Positions 1 to 9,565 are shown, counted from the stretch's first letter. The stretch: 64,000 nucleotides of DNA from Bacteroides sp. OM05-12 (GCF_003438995.1 NZ_QSUN01000006.1:62001-126000), one strand, 5' to 3'. Numbers and translations are program-made. The notes: generated from the sequence alone by a model not told the origin.

Positions 1-1
1 A

Positions 2-751
2 CATCTGCAAATACCAATGGAGCCTAAAAAAGCAATTGATATTATTAATAAAGGTAATATTGAGTGCATTGATTATGGAAAGATTAACGATATACCTTTC
101 TTTTGTACCTGTGGAGTGGGTTTTGACGCTTTTGTCAGTCTTAAATTCTCCAAGTCAGGAAAACGAGGACTCCTCACCTATTTAGAAAATACGCTCCATG
201 AGAGCCTGAATTATAAGCCTGAGACGTATGAGATAGAGAATGAAGACGGTACAATGAAGTACAAGGCGTTTTTGATAGCCTGTGCCAATGCTTCCCAATA
301 TGGCAATAATGCTTATATTGCTCCGCAGGCATCTTTAAGCGATGGCTTGATGGATGTCACCATCCTCGAACCGTTTACCGTACTCGACGTTCCCGCTCTT
401 GCTTTTCAACTGTTTAACAAGACTATCGACCAAAACAGCCGGATTAAAACATTCAAATGTAAAAAGATAACCATCACCAGAAGTAAGCCCGGAGTGATTC
501 ATTTCGACGGAGATCCGATTATGGCAGGTGATAAAATTGAAGTAAAGATCATTAGCCAGGGATTAAATGTCTGTGTACCTCACAATGACAGAAAAGACTA
601 TAATGTTCTTCAAAAGGCCTCTGGCTATATCGGAGGATTAAAACCGATAGGCGATGCCATTGTAGAAGATATAACCAACAGAAATCGGTTACTGTTGGAT
701 AAGAACAAAGCATTAATCAAGAAACTTAAAGGAAAAAGCAGTAAAAAATAG
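2..751 (+). CDS. Diacylglycerol/lipid kinase family protein (YegS/BmrU-like), 5'-truncated by window edge
   Basis: The reading frame is open to the left edge and reads H-L-Q-I-P before the first ATG at position 17. This matches the end of the 'GNGLARHL..P' nucleotide-binding loop of the DAGK catalytic domain, so the N-terminal third of the gene lies outside the window and the ATG at 17 is internal. The remaining 249 codons hold the second lobe of the fold, including the 'HFDGDP' motif near the C-terminus typical of YegS/BmrU lipid kinases. The family phosphorylates diacylglycerol or related lipids at the inner membrane face using ATP. The protein ends in a Lys-rich tail. A strong terminator follows 44 bp downstream, so this is the last gene of its transcript. 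Confidence 0.85.
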   Translation, partial: HLQIPMEPKKAIDIINKGNIECIDYGKINDIPFFCTCGVGFDAFVSLKFSKSGKRGLLTYLENTLHESLNYKPETYEIENEDGTMKYKAFLIACANASQYGNNAYIAPQASLSDGLMDVTILEPFTVLDVPALAFQLFNKTIDQNSRIKTFKCKKITITRSKPGVIHFDGDPIMAGDKIEVKIISQGLNVCVPHNDRKDYNVLQKASGYIGGLKPIGDAIVEDITNRNRLLLDKNKALIKKLKGKSSKK

Positions 752-794
752 TCGCTTAAAAGAGCGGAATTTCCAATCATTTTATAGAGTTAAA

Positions 795-833
795 TTTACC
801 CATATATATTTATATAAATATATATGGGTAAAA
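795..833 (+). terminator. Intrinsic terminator after the lipid kinase gene
   Basis: A near-perfect inverted repeat pairs TTTACCCATATATATTTA with its complement, ending in GGGTAAAAA. The A/T flanks on both sides allow bidirectional function. Confidence 0.7.
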
Positions 834-910
834 ACATCTAATAAATACTCCTTATCGAATGAGAATAATGTATTGGAAAATTGAATTGTTTTATCAGGAT
901 GAGCAATTCG

Positions 911-972
911 TTTGAGCATGGGAAGCCTTGCGTTTACCCTTGCCTATCCTGTCGTTTCAGCAAGGGTAAACG
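911..972. repeat. Dispersed intergenic hairpin (AAGGGTAAACG family), copy 1
   Basis: CGTTTACCCTTGC at 931-943 pairs perfectly with GCAAGGGTAAACG at 960-972, with a loop containing CCTGTCGTTT. The same words (AAGGGTAAACG, CGACAGG) recur in a larger hairpin at 62891-62996. The copy lies just beyond the 3' end of the minus-strand methyltransferase gene, so it may act as its terminator or as a REP-like element. Confidence 0.55.
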
Positions 973-990
973 GATAAAAGATATAACCGG

Positions 991-1698
991 TTACATCTTC
1001 AGATAATAATCTTTGGTCAATTCAATGTACTCCTCAGTATAAGTGTGCCGGGAAAGCTCGATGGTCAGTTCATCGGTTTCGCAAACTTTGTCTTGATAAG
1101 AAAATGCAAGCAGAGCTCTTTTGGGTATTGCATTCGGAGTGGTGTGAATCATTGTTCGGTGTATGGAATATAAATGGTTGTTTTCTGCAATACTTACTAC
1201 CCTCTCCATAACATCGGCAGGAATGACTACCGAAAAAAGCCCGTCAGGATTCAGGAGTAAAGCTGACTTGCAGATTAAATCTTCATAGGTCAGTTCTTCC
1301 GTATGTCGTGCCATATCCCGCTGATTATTCCCGGATTTCAGAGAATCGGAAAAATAAGGAGGATTGGACACGATAAGGTCAAAAGTTTCGTGAAAAACAT
1401 ATTTTTTGAAGTCAGCATGAATGACATTGATTTTGTCTTTCCATGGCGAACGGGCTACATTCTCCTGCGCTTGCAGTACAGCATTCTTATCCATCTCTAT
1501 TGCCGTGATATTTGCCGATTCATTACGCTGGGCCATCATTAATGAAAGCAAACCTGTTCCGGCACCTATATCGAGGATTTTACGGGCATGAGATACATCC
1601 GCCCACGCGCCTAACAGGACTCCGTCCGTACCCACTTTCATGGCACATTTGTCATGCCATACAGTGAATCTTTTGAATTGAAAATAAGGATTCGGCAT
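991..1698 (-). CDS. tRNA1(Val) A37 N6-methyltransferase family protein (TrmN6/YfiC-like)
   Basis: This is a 235-residue class I SAM-dependent methyltransferase. The SAM-binding motif I 'LDIGAGTGLLSLMMAQR' lies near residues 42-58, the acidic motif II 'AIEMD' follows, and the N6-adenine catalytic tetrapeptide NPPY sits at about residue 111. The N-terminal 'FQFKRFTVWHD..AMKVGTDGVLLGAW' segment is characteristic of YfiC/TrmN6 enzymes, which methylate A37 of tRNA1(Val) in E. coli. Length and motif order fit the family. It is monocistronic and transcribed divergently from lon. The exact tRNA substrate here is inferred by homology. Confidence 0.88.
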   Translation of the reverse strand: MPNPYFQFKRFTVWHDKCAMKVGTDGVLLGAWADVSHARKILDIGAGTGLLSLMMAQRNESANITAIEMDKNAVLQAQENVARSPWKDKINVIHADFKKYVFHETFDLIVSNPPYFSDSLKSGNNQRDMARHTEELTYEDLICKSALLLNPDGLFSVVIPADVMERVVSIAENNHLYSIHRTMIHTTPNAIPKRALLAFSYQDKVCETDELTIELSRHTYTEEYIELTKDYYLKM

Positions 1699-1802
1699 TG
1701 TTACTAAACGAATATTTTCGTCAAAAATAGGTAAATCGGGGCGAAGATATAAACTATTATCAAATAAATTGGCACAACTATTGTATATTTCTTAGGTAGA
1801 AC

Positions 1803-1833
1803 TTTATTTTTAGTGAATAATGAATTAACTTTG
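1803..1833 (+). promoter_or_regulatory. Putative lon promoter (-33 TTTA-like, -7 TAACTTTG)
   Basis: TAACTTTG at 1826-1833 matches the Bacteroidetes -7 consensus TAnnTTTG, with a weak -33 (TTTA) 19 bp upstream. Transcription would start near 1840, inside the longest possible lon reading frame, so this site decides in favour of a downstream start codon. Confidence 0.5.
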
Positions 1834-1887
1834 CAGTCGCTTTTTTGTGACTGTCAGTTTTGGCATAAACTCAATACACACATTAGA

Positions 1888-4341
1888 ATGATAAAAAATA
1901 GTAAATACCTAAGCGAAATGGAAGAGTCAAACGACAATGCATTTTCTTTGATTGCTGATTTTGAAGGAAATGAAGAACAGTTGTTTGACGTTAAAGTAGA
2001 AGAAAGCCTTCCGGTATTACCTTTACGAAATATGGTGTTGTTTCCCAGTGTAGTACTTCCTGTTACCGTAGGAAGAACTTCTTCTTTGAAATTAGTAAAC
2101 GATGCCTATAAAAATAGCAGTTATATAGCCGTTGTTTGCCAGAAATCGTCGGAAACGGAAACACCTGGTTTCTCTGATTTACACCCTATCGGCACGGTTG
2201 CCAAAGTAGTTCGTATATTGGAAATGCCGGATCAGACAACGACGGTTATTCTTCAAGGTATAAAACGTCTGGAGCTAAAGGAAATAACAGAGACTTATCC
2301 GTATTTGAAGGGTACGATCGAAGCGAAAGACGAAAAGCTGCCACCTAAAGAAAACAAGGAATTTGAAGCATTGGTTGAAGCCTGCAAGGATTTAACAATC
2401 CGTTATATAAAGACTTCGGATTCAATGCATCAGGAAGCTGCATTCGCTATCAAGAACATCACGAACCGTATGTTTTTGATTAACTTTATTTGTAGTAACC
2501 TTCCATTGTCGAAAGATGAGAAAATTGCACTATTGCAGATTTCTTCTCTTCAGAGTAGAGCTTATAAATTGTTGGAAATACTGAACCGTGAAGTTCAGTT
2601 GGCAGAAATAAAAGCATCTATCCAGCTGCGTACAAGGGAAGATATCGACCAGCAACAGCGTGAGTATTTCTTGCAACAACAAATCAAGAATATTCAGGAT
2701 GAACTGGGCGGTGGCGGTCAGGAACAGGAAATAGAAGAGATGCGTCAAAAAGGCGCACGCATGAAATGGAGTAATGAAGTTCATGAAATCTATAAGAAAG
2801 AGCTTTCCAAACTGGAACGTATGCATCCGCAATCTCCTGATTATAATGTTCAGTTAAACTATCTGCAAACAATGTTGAGTTTGCCGTGGGGTGTTTATAC
2901 AACGGATAATTTCAATCTGAAAAATGCCGAAAAGACATTGAACAAGGACCATTACGGTTTGGAAAAGGTGAAAGAACGTATCTTGGAACATCTTGCCGTA
3001 TTGAAGCTCAAAGGCGACTTGAAGTCTCCGATTATTTGTTTGTACGGCCCCCCGGGAGTTGGAAAAACATCTTTGGGAAAGTCTATCGCTGCTGCTTTGA
3101 AGCGTAAGTATATCCGTATGTCATTGGGTGGAGTTCACGATGAAGCTGAAATCCGAGGACACCGTAAGACTTATATCGGTGCTATGCCGGGACGTATCAT
3201 TAAAAGCCTGATTAAAGCTGGTTCTTCCAATCCCGTATTTATTTTGGATGAGATTGATAAGGTTGGTGCAGACCGTCAGGGAGACCCTTCGTCTGCCCTG
3301 TTGGAGGTACTTGATCCGGAACAGAACAATGCTTTCCATGATAATTTCCTTGATGTGGATTATGACTTGTCGAAAGTCATGTTCATTGCGACGGCAAATA
3401 ATCTGAATACCATTCCTCAGCCCCTACTCGACCGTATGGAGTTGATAGAAGTGAGCGGATACATCACGGAAGAAAAAATCGAAATAGCCCGTAAGCATCT
3501 TCTTCCGAAAGAAATGGAAGCTACCGGTATCGATAAACATGATTTAAAGATACCTAAAGATACGTTGGAGGTCATTATTGAATCATATACCCGTGAATCC
3601 GGAGTACGTGAACTGGAAAAGAAAATCGGTAAGATTTTAAGAAAGGTTGCGCGTCAGTATGCTACTGATGGTTATTTTGCCAAGAGTGAAATAAAACCGG
3701 CAGATTTGAATGAATATTTGGGTTCGCCGGAATATACCCGTGATAAATATCAAGGTAACGAATATGCCGGAGTAGTGACAGGATTGGCATGGACAGCCGT
3801 AGGCGGAGAGATTCTGTTTGTGGAAACCAGCCTGAGCAAAGGAAAAGGAGGCAGACTTACATTAACAGGTAATCTGGGAGATGTGATGAAAGAATCCGCC
3901 ATGCTGGCTTTGGAATACATTAAAGCACATGCAGGATTATTGAATATTGATGAAAATATCTTCGACAATTGGAATATACACATCCATGTGCCTGAAGGAG
4001 CTATACCGAAGGATGGCCCGTCGGCAGGTATTACGATGGCTACTTCTCTTGCTTCGGCATTGACACAGCGTAAAGTGAAGAAGAATCTGGCAATGACCGG
4101 AGAAATAACTCTTCGTGGTAAGGTGCTTCCCGTAGGTGGTATTAAAGAAAAGATATTGGCTGCCAAACGTGCCGGTATTAAAGAGATAATCTTATGCGAA
4201 GAGAACAGAAAGAACATTGAGGAAATTCAGGATATTTATTTGAAAGGTCTGACTTTCCATTATGTAAAAGATATCAAAGAAGTATTTGCATTGGCTTTGA
4301 CAGAAGAAAAAGTGGCGGATGCGATAGACTTTAGTAAATGA
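1888..4341 (+). CDS. lon: Endopeptidase La (Lon), ATP-dependent serine protease
   Basis: Cytoplasmic AAA+ protease that degrades misfolded and regulatory proteins. The N-terminal LON substrate-binding domain begins at '[16 protein letters not shown]' (about residues 35-235). A coiled-coil linker and the AAA+ module follow, with Walker A 'GPPGVGKTS', Walker B 'FILDEIDK' and a sensor/arginine region. The C-terminal protease domain carries the catalytic dyad Ser712 in '[10 protein letters not shown]' and Lys755. The frame is open from an ATG at 1813, but a -7 promoter element lies at 1826-1833, so I place the start at 1888; a start at 1918 is also possible. tgt follows after a 19-bp gap, suggesting a lon-tgt-lptG transcript. 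Confidence 0.96.
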   Translation: MIKNSKYLSEMEESNDNAFSLIADFEGNEEQLFDVKVEESLPVLPLRNMVLFPSVVLPVTVGRTSSLKLVNDAYKNSSYIAVVCQKSSETETPGFSDLHPIGTVAKVVRILEMPDQTTTVILQGIKRLELKEITETYPYLKGTIEAKDEKLPPKENKEFEALVEACKDLTIRYIKTSDSMHQEAAFAIKNITNRMFLINFICSNLPLSKDEKIALLQISSLQSRAYKLLEILNREVQLAEIKASIQLRTREDIDQQQREYFLQQQIKNIQDELGGGGQEQEIEEMRQKGARMKWSNEVHEIYKKELSKLERMHPQSPDYNVQLNYLQTMLSLPWGVYTTDNFNLKNAEKTLNKDHYGLEKVKERILEHLAVLKLKGDLKSPIICLYGPPGVGKTSLGKSIAAALKRKYIRMSLGGVHDEAEIRGHRKTYIGAMPGRIIKSLIKAGSSNPVFILDEIDKVGADRQGDPSSALLEVLDPEQNNAFHDNFLDVDYDLSKVMFIATANNLNTIPQPLLDRMELIEVSGYITEEKIEIARKHLLPKEMEATGIDKHDLKIPKDTLEVIIESYTRESGVRELEKKIGKILRKVARQYATDGYFAKSEIKPADLNEYLGSPEYTRDKYQGNEYAGVVTGLAWTAVGGEILFVETSLSKGKGGRLTLTGNLGDVMKESAMLALEYIKAHAGLLNIDENIFDNWNIHIHVPEGAIPKDGPSAGITMATSLASALTQRKVKKNLAMTGEITLRGKVLPVGGIKEKILAAKRAGIKEIILCEENRKNIEEIQDIYLKGLTFHYVKDIKEVFALALTEEKVADAIDFSK

Positions 4342-4360
4342 ATAACAAGCAATTGACCGA

Positions 4361-5491
4361 ATGACTTTTGACTTACAATATACTGACCCGAAATCAAATG
4401 CACGAGCCGGACTCATCACGACCGACCACGGACAGATAGAAACTCCTATTTTTATGCCTGTGGGAACGGTGGGTTCTGTGAAGGCAGTGCATCTGACTGA
4501 GCTTAAAAATGATATAAAAGCACAGATTATTCTGGGGAATACCTATCATCTTTATCTCCGTCCGGGACTGGATATCTTGGAAAGAGCCGGAGGTTTGCAT
4601 AAATTCAATGGCTGGGACCGCCCGATTCTGACGGATAGTGGCGGTTTTCAGGTTTTCTCTCTTTCCGGTATTCGCAAGTTACGGGAGGAAGGAGCAGAAT
4701 TCCGCTCGCACATAGATGGTTCAAAACATATCTTTACGCCCGAAAAAGTGATGGATATCGAGCGTACTATAGGAGCCGATATAATGATGGCGTTTGATGA
4801 ATGTCCTCCCGGAGATTCGGATTATGAATATGCAAGGAAATCATTAGGATTGACCCATCGTTGGTTAGATCGTTGTGTAAAACGTTTTAATGAGACGGAA
4901 CCTAAGTATGGCTATAATCAATCCCTCTTCCCGATTGTACAAGGGTGTGTTTATCCGGATTTACGTAAGCAGTCTGCAGAATTTATTGCTTCTAAAGGGT
5001 GTGACGGAAATGCGATCGGAGGTTTGGCTGTAGGCGAACCCGTGGATAAGATGTATGAAATGATAGAACTTGTCAATGAGATACTGCCGAAAGATAAACC
5101 GCGTTATTTAATGGGGGTCGGCACACCGGTCAATCTTCTCGAAGGAATAGAAAGAGGAGTAGATATGTTTGACTGCGTTATGCCGACACGTAACGGACGT
5201 AACGGAATGCTTTTCACCAAAGAGGGTATTATGAACATGAGGAATAAGAAATGGGAAGATGATTATTCTCCTATCGAGCCGGATGGCGCTTCTTATGTGG
5301 ATACACTTTATAGTAAGGCTTATCTTCGTCATTTATTTCATGCACAGGAATTACTTGCCATGCAGATAGCCTCTATCCATAATCTTGCTTTTTATTTATG
5401 GTTGGTGGGTGAAGCTCGCAAACATATTATTGCCGGAGATTTTTCTACATGGAAGCCTATGATGGTAAAACGTTTATCCACAAGATTATAA
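4361..5491 (+). CDS. tgt: Queuine/preQ1 tRNA-guanine transglycosylase (TGT)
   Basis: Exchanges guanine 34 for preQ1 in GUN-anticodon tRNAs in the queuosine pathway. The 376-residue TIM barrel carries the conserved 'TDSGGFQVFSL' with general acid Asp92, the 'GGLAVGEP' motif, and the nucleophile Asp271 in 'DMFDCVMPTRNGRNG'. Family members normally have a CxCxxC..H zinc site before 'YLRHL'. Here the corresponding stretch is 'DGASYVDTLYSKAYLRHL', without cysteines, so the zinc ligands appear to be lost although length and fold are otherwise normal. It lies between lon and the LptF/G permease, with short gaps of 19 and 10 bp, consistent with an operon. Confidence 0.95.
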   Translation: MTFDLQYTDPKSNARAGLITTDHGQIETPIFMPVGTVGSVKAVHLTELKNDIKAQIILGNTYHLYLRPGLDILERAGGLHKFNGWDRPILTDSGGFQVFSLSGIRKLREEGAEFRSHIDGSKHIFTPEKVMDIERTIGADIMMAFDECPPGDSDYEYARKSLGLTHRWLDRCVKRFNETEPKYGYNQSLFPIVQGCVYPDLRKQSAEFIASKGCDGNAIGGLAVGEPVDKMYEMIELVNEILPKDKPRYLMGVGTPVNLLEGIERGVDMFDCVMPTRNGRNGMLFTKEGIMNMRNKKWEDDYSPIEPDGASYVDTLYSKAYLRHLFHAQELLAMQIASIHNLAFYLWLVGEARKHIIAGDFSTWKPMMVKRLSTRL

Positions 5492-5501
5492 CCATTGGGC
5501 A

Positions 5502-6608
5502 ATGAAGAAGTTGTTTAGATGGAAGTTAATAAAGAAGCTTGATAAATATATTATTGTCAAGTTCTTGGGAACATACGTTTTTGCCATTGCTCTGATTATA
5601 TCAATTGCCGTAGTATTTGATATTAATGAGAAAATGGATAAGTTCATGACGAATGATGCGCCGTTAAAAGCCATTATCTTTGACTACTACATGAATTTTG
5701 TCCCCTACTTTGCTAATCTTTTCAGTCCCTTATTTGTCTTCATTGCTGTTATCTTTTTTACTTCCAAAATGGCGGAGAATTCGGAGATTATCGCCATGTT
5801 CTCTACCGGAATGAGCTTTAAGCGTTTGATGCGTCCTTACATGATTTCCGCAGCCATCATTTCTATCGTAACCTTCTGTTTGGGTTCTTATGTAATTCCC
5901 GAAGGCAATGTCACACGACTTGATTTTGAGAATAAATACATAAAGAAGAAGAAAATAGATTATGTACGCAACGTACAGTTGGAAGTAGATAGCGGAGTTA
6001 TAGCCTATATAGAGAGATATGAAGATTATAATAAAACCGGTTATCGCTTCTCACTTGATAAGTTTGAGAACAAGAAATTAGTGTCTCACATGACAGCCCG
6101 AAGTATTACGTATGACACTTTGTCCGAATACCGATGGACAATCAAGGATTACATGATAAGAGAATTGAAAGGTAATAAGGAGCATATAACCAAAGGCGAT
6201 AAGATGGACAGCATTATTGTAATGGAACCGTCTGACTTCCTGATAGCACGTAAGCAACAGGAAATGATGACCAGTCCGGTCCTGAAAGAGTATATTCTCA
6301 AGCAGAAACAGAGAGGTTTTGCCAATATCAAAGAATTTGAAATAGAGTATTACCGACGCATTGCGATGTCTTTTGCCTCTTTTATCCTGACCACCATCGG
6401 CCTAGCCCTTTCTTCTAGGAAAACTAAAGGAGGTATGGGATTGCATCTTGGTCTGGGATTGGCATTGAGTTTCTCTTATATCATGTTCCAAACAGTTTCT
6501 TCTACGTTTGCCATCAATGGTAGTATGCCTTCCATTATAGCGGTATGGATACCTAACATACTCTATACTTTCATAGCTATTTATCTGTATACCAAAGCAC
6601 CAAAATAA
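5502..6608 (+). CDS. LptF/LptG family permease (YjgP/YjgQ), lipopolysaccharide export
   Basis: This 368-residue inner-membrane protein has about three hydrophobic helices at each end: residues ~20-40, 55-85 and 105-125, then ~285-305, 315-335 and 340-360. Between them is a periplasmic beta-rich domain (about residues 130-270, 'LEVDSGVIAYIERYEDYNK'). This is the LptF/LptG layout; the family forms the membrane part of the LptBFGC ABC transporter that extracts LPS and passes it to LptA. The start follows the tgt stop by 10 bp, so co-transcription is likely. Whether it is LptF or LptG cannot be decided from this window. Confidence 0.9.
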   Translation: MKKLFRWKLIKKLDKYIIVKFLGTYVFAIALIISIAVVFDINEKMDKFMTNDAPLKAIIFDYYMNFVPYFANLFSPLFVFIAVIFFTSKMAENSEIIAMFSTGMSFKRLMRPYMISAAIISIVTFCLGSYVIPEGNVTRLDFENKYIKKKKIDYVRNVQLEVDSGVIAYIERYEDYNKTGYRFSLDKFENKKLVSHMTARSITYDTLSEYRWTIKDYMIRELKGNKEHITKGDKMDSIIVMEPSDFLIARKQQEMMTSPVLKEYILKQKQRGFANIKEFEIEYYRRIAMSFASFILTTIGLALSSRKTKGGMGLHLGLGLALSFSYIMFQTVSSTFAINGSMPSIIAVWIPNILYTFIAIYLYTKAPK

Positions 6609-6776
6609 AAAAAACTTTTATACTTTTCATATTAGTTTTGTATAGTTTTTGATAATATAAAACATATTTTATGCAAAAAGCTAAATAATGCTTGATTTTT
6701 GTTTACTAAATGTTTATATTTGAAAATATTCTTAAGTAACTATCACTCAATATATTAATTTTAAATCAATGAGCTT

Positions 6777-8426
6777 ATGAAAAGTGTTACTTCATTAGGA
6801 TTGAGTTTACTTATAACAGTCTTATTTCTGTTAGGAAGTAATGTAAAAGCAGTTGAAACAGTTCTTCTTTCCGAAACTTTTGAAACAAGTCAGGGAGGCT
6901 TCTCAATTATACAATATGGTTCACGTTTACCTGACGGATTAAGTGCAATTTGGAAATATGATGTTACAAACAAGCAGATGAAGGCAAGCGCTTTTGTCAA
7001 TTCAATCAAATATGAGGCCCAAAGTTGGTTAGTATCTCCTGAATTGGATTTTACAGATGTAACATCTGCAACATTAACTTTTGATCATGCTGCAAAAGAT
7101 TTTGCAGAAGTAACAGATGAATTAACTGTGTGGGTAGGGACTCAGGAGCCCTATTCTTCGGCATTTCCTGACTGGCATCAGCTGACAGTTCCTGTTTATC
7201 CTAGTGATGGTAACCAAGAATTTGTGTCTTCCGGAAAAATTGACTTATCGTTTGTGATAGGAAAAAAGCATGTTTTTATCTACTTTAAATACAAAAGTAC
7301 GAAAGAAGCCGCACCTACTTGGAAGATAAAGAACGTGAAGGTGGTAGGTGATAAAAAAACTGATCTTCCTACCGGAACGGTTGAACCTTTATTCGTAGAC
7401 TTTGGTAACGTCGAAGTAGGTTCTTCTGCTACAAGGGAAATAAGAATAACTCCTCTTTATGAAACAGATGATTTGATTATAGATATTTCTCCTGCAACCT
7501 CGACTTTCACTTTATCTCCTCTTTCTATTATTGATAAAAATAAGGGAACGTTATCAGCAACGATAACATATACTCCTACGGGGACTTATACAGATGAAGC
7601 CAAATTAACCGTGGTGGGTGCTGGTTTTAATCCACCCATAATAGTTCCTCTAAAAGGAAATGGAGTGGTACAAAGTTCCAATGTAATACTGGATGAAAGT
7701 TTGTTGACTGAAGAAAGTTTTAATAAATTCTATAAAGAAAATGTTATAGGTGATGAAACCTGGTATTTTAGTAATAAGTATGGTGCCGGTATGTCCGGTT
7801 ATAATCGTGAAGAAGCAGAGTCTTATGCCAATGAAGATTGGCTTTTGTCACCGAGCTTGAATTTAGGAGGTATAACAAAGGCAATGCTTTCTTTTGAACA
7901 TGCCATTGGTCCAACTAGTTTAGAAATAGAAAAAGGAAATTATTCACTAATGTTTGCTTCCGATTATGATGTGCCTCAATTGGAAGAAGAAAACAGAGTA
8001 CCTGTTGCTTCATGGGAAGAAGTAACTATTCCGACTTACCCTGATAATGTGAAGTGGGTATACAGTCCGGTTGAGATTGAAATTCCTGCTAAGTATTTAA
8101 CTCAAAATTTCGGTTTTGCATTCCGATATAAATCGACAGATAAGGAATCAGCTATTTGGGAGATAAAGAATATAAAACTGACAGTAGGAAGAGCCAAATC
8201 GTCTTCTTCTATTCAATCGACCAAAAAAGCCAACACGATTTATGTCTCTGGTGATATCGTTGTAATTAACGCAACTCAGACAGCAATAATAGAGGTTTAT
8301 GATGTAATGGGACAAAAAGTAATGATGCGAACTGCCGTTAAAGGTTTCAATTATATTAATGGTTTGCAGAAAGGGCAAATCTATATTTTCAAATTTGCAA
8401 ATGAAACCTACAAAATAGTGTTTTGA
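6777..8426 (+). CDS. Secreted two-module choice-of-anchor J protein with C-terminal sorting-like tail
   Basis: An N-terminal signal peptide ('SLLITVLFLLGSNVKA', residues ~8-25) precedes two similar modules, ~28-195 and ~305-475. Each contains the 'W.YD/W.FSN...A.SWLVSPELDF' and 'FKYKST..APTWKIKNVKV' hallmarks of choice-of-anchor J (MAM-like lectin-fold) domains. Between them (~205-300) is an Ig-like domain with 'VDFGNVEVGSSATREI...VPLKGNG', as in choice-of-anchor D/ASPM-like repeats. The last ~60 residues ('AIIEVYDVMGQKVMM...G.IYIFKFANETYKIVF') resemble type A T9SS sorting domains or the DUF6383 tail. It is probably surface-exposed or secreted; ligand unknown. It is monocistronic, with a TATATTTG -7 at 6715-6722 and a terminator downstream. 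Confidence 0.8.
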   Translation: MKSVTSLGLSLLITVLFLLGSNVKAVETVLLSETFETSQGGFSIIQYGSRLPDGLSAIWKYDVTNKQMKASAFVNSIKYEAQSWLVSPELDFTDVTSATLTFDHAAKDFAEVTDELTVWVGTQEPYSSAFPDWHQLTVPVYPSDGNQEFVSSGKIDLSFVIGKKHVFIYFKYKSTKEAAPTWKIKNVKVVGDKKTDLPTGTVEPLFVDFGNVEVGSSATREIRITPLYETDDLIIDISPATSTFTLSPLSIIDKNKGTLSATITYTPTGTYTDEAKLTVVGAGFNPPIIVPLKGNGVVQSSNVILDESLLTEESFNKFYKENVIGDETWYFSNKYGAGMSGYNREEAESYANEDWLLSPSLNLGGITKAMLSFEHAIGPTSLEIEKGNYSLMFASDYDVPQLEEENRVPVASWEEVTIPTYPDNVKWVYSPVEIEIPAKYLTQNFGFAFRYKSTDKESAIWEIKNIKLTVGRAKSSSSIQSTKKANTIYVSGDIVVINATQTAIIEVYDVMGQKVMMRTAVKGFNYINGLQKGQIYIFKFANETYKIVF

Positions 8427-8445
8427 AAGTTAGGATTGATTTTAT

Positions 8446-8509
8446 AAAAAAGGGGCTGTCATATAAATCTACCATATTTTAGGTCTTGATTTATTAGACA
8501 GCCCTTTTT
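8446..8509. terminator. Terminator between converging genes
   Basis: AAAAAGGGGCTGTC at 8447-8460 pairs with GACAGCCCTTTTT at 8497-8509, followed by T-rich DNA on the plus strand and preceded by A-rich DNA. It serves the plus-strand secreted protein gene and possibly the minus-strand gene that starts at 9043. Confidence 0.65.
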
Positions 8510-8548
8510 ATTTTTGTTGTATTGATGTCCTCTCTGGAACTCTTTCTC

Positions 8549-9043
8549 TTAATTGAAATAAGAAGAAAGCTGGGATGCGGATATGTTCTTAGCTACGATC
8601 ACACCTCTATCATCCAATAAATAATTTTTGAAGCCTCTATCTAAATTATACTTTTTAAATATAGAAGAAGCTTCTCCTTTTGTTTCCAAGTAACAGTCAG
8701 AAGACTGTACCTTGTCTTTTCTTATGGTTTCGCTGAACACCGATTGGTAGTCGTCAAAAGATACTGAAACCATTTTTACATCTTTAGATAAGTTTTGAAG
8801 CGCATTGTTTAGACTGACATTTTGCATTCTGGATTGCGCATCATAACTTGCCCAAAAGCTGAGCAATACATATTTTCCTTTCAAGTTTTGAAGGTCAAGC
8901 TGCTGCCCGTTGAATGTAGCATCGATTTTAAAACTTGGAGCTACATCTCCTACATTCAAACCACTTGTCGGTTTGTCTTTTTCTACAAATGAAGTCAAGG
9001 AACTAATAAATAATACAACAAAAATCCACGTTACATATTTCAT
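8549..9043 (-). CDS. Exported thioredoxin-fold (TlpA/AhpC-TSA-like) protein lacking the CxxC motif
   Basis: This 164-residue protein has an N-terminal signal/anchor helix (residues ~5-18) and a TlpA-like core starting at 'LNVGDVAPSFKIDATFNGQQLDLQNLKGKYV'. In TlpA/ResA homologues the next segment is 'FWATWCGPCR'; here it reads 'SFWASYDAQSR', so both redox cysteines are absent. The single remaining Cys (in 'SSDCYLE') is far from the active-site loop. The fold is clearly supported, but a classical disulfide reductase function is unlikely. A binding or chaperone role is an inference. It is monocistronic, with its own promoter and a leader of more than 100 nt. Confidence 0.75.
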   Translation of the reverse strand: MKYVTWIFVVLFISSLTSFVEKDKPTSGLNVGDVAPSFKIDATFNGQQLDLQNLKGKYVLLSFWASYDAQSRMQNVSLNNALQNLSKDVKMVSVSFDDYQSVFSETIRKDKVQSSDCYLETKGEASSIFKKYNLDRGFKNYLLDDRGVIVAKNISASQLSSYFN

Positions 9044-9565
9044 GTAATAAGGCTTTAGTTAATACTATCCGGGACTGCCCTTAAACAGTGGTCTCTTCCC
9101 GGAACATTACTTAAACTTTGCATCAAAATATTGATAATCAAAGCGCTTAGTTTTAGAAACCGTGTGCAAAGGTAAGTACAATTTACTCACTTATCCAAAT
9201 AAAAAGGTAAAAAAAGAACTATTTGGTCTTTAATTTTATGTTATTTAGCATAAAATATATCCATTCAATAGGCATTTAACACAAGCGATAATATAGAATA
9301 ATATTTATTTTCAATATTTTCTTTATCTCTAAATAGCCAATATATTACTATTATTTCCGTTACTCTTAAATATAAAATGATTAGCATTACTTGGATAACA
9401 ATTAAAATAGCCTTTTGATTTTATTATTTTTAATCAGACAGAAATTTGATACCCAAATTTGCCATTTGCATCCAATTACGATTATAATAGGCATGTGCTA
9501 ATAAAAACATTTTAAATTTGTGAGGTAATTATTGACCTATAACTATAAAATAATATTATATTTTA
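9044..9565. other. 520-bp intergenic region with a minus-strand promoter and leader hairpin
   Basis: No credible ORF was seen. The right part (about 9200-9500) is very AT-rich and featureless. The left part holds the 5' leader of the thioredoxin-like gene, with CCGGGA (9069-9074) able to pair with TCCCGG (9097-9102) and an inner ACTG/CAGT stem. A TAAATTTG -7 candidate for the AraC gene lies at 9514-9521. Confidence 0.5.
9167..9199 (-). promoter_or_regulatory. Bacteroidetes-type promoter of the thioredoxin-like gene
   Basis: Read on the minus strand, TTTG (complement of 9196-9199) is followed after 21 bp by TACCTTTG (complement of 9167-9174), matching the TTTG / TAnnTTTG consensus. Confidence 0.55.

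Noticed and set aside
3750..4217. 155-codon minus-strand ORF within lon
   Set aside because: It lies entirely antisense to the highly conserved Lon protease domain and shows no family signature; a shadow frame.
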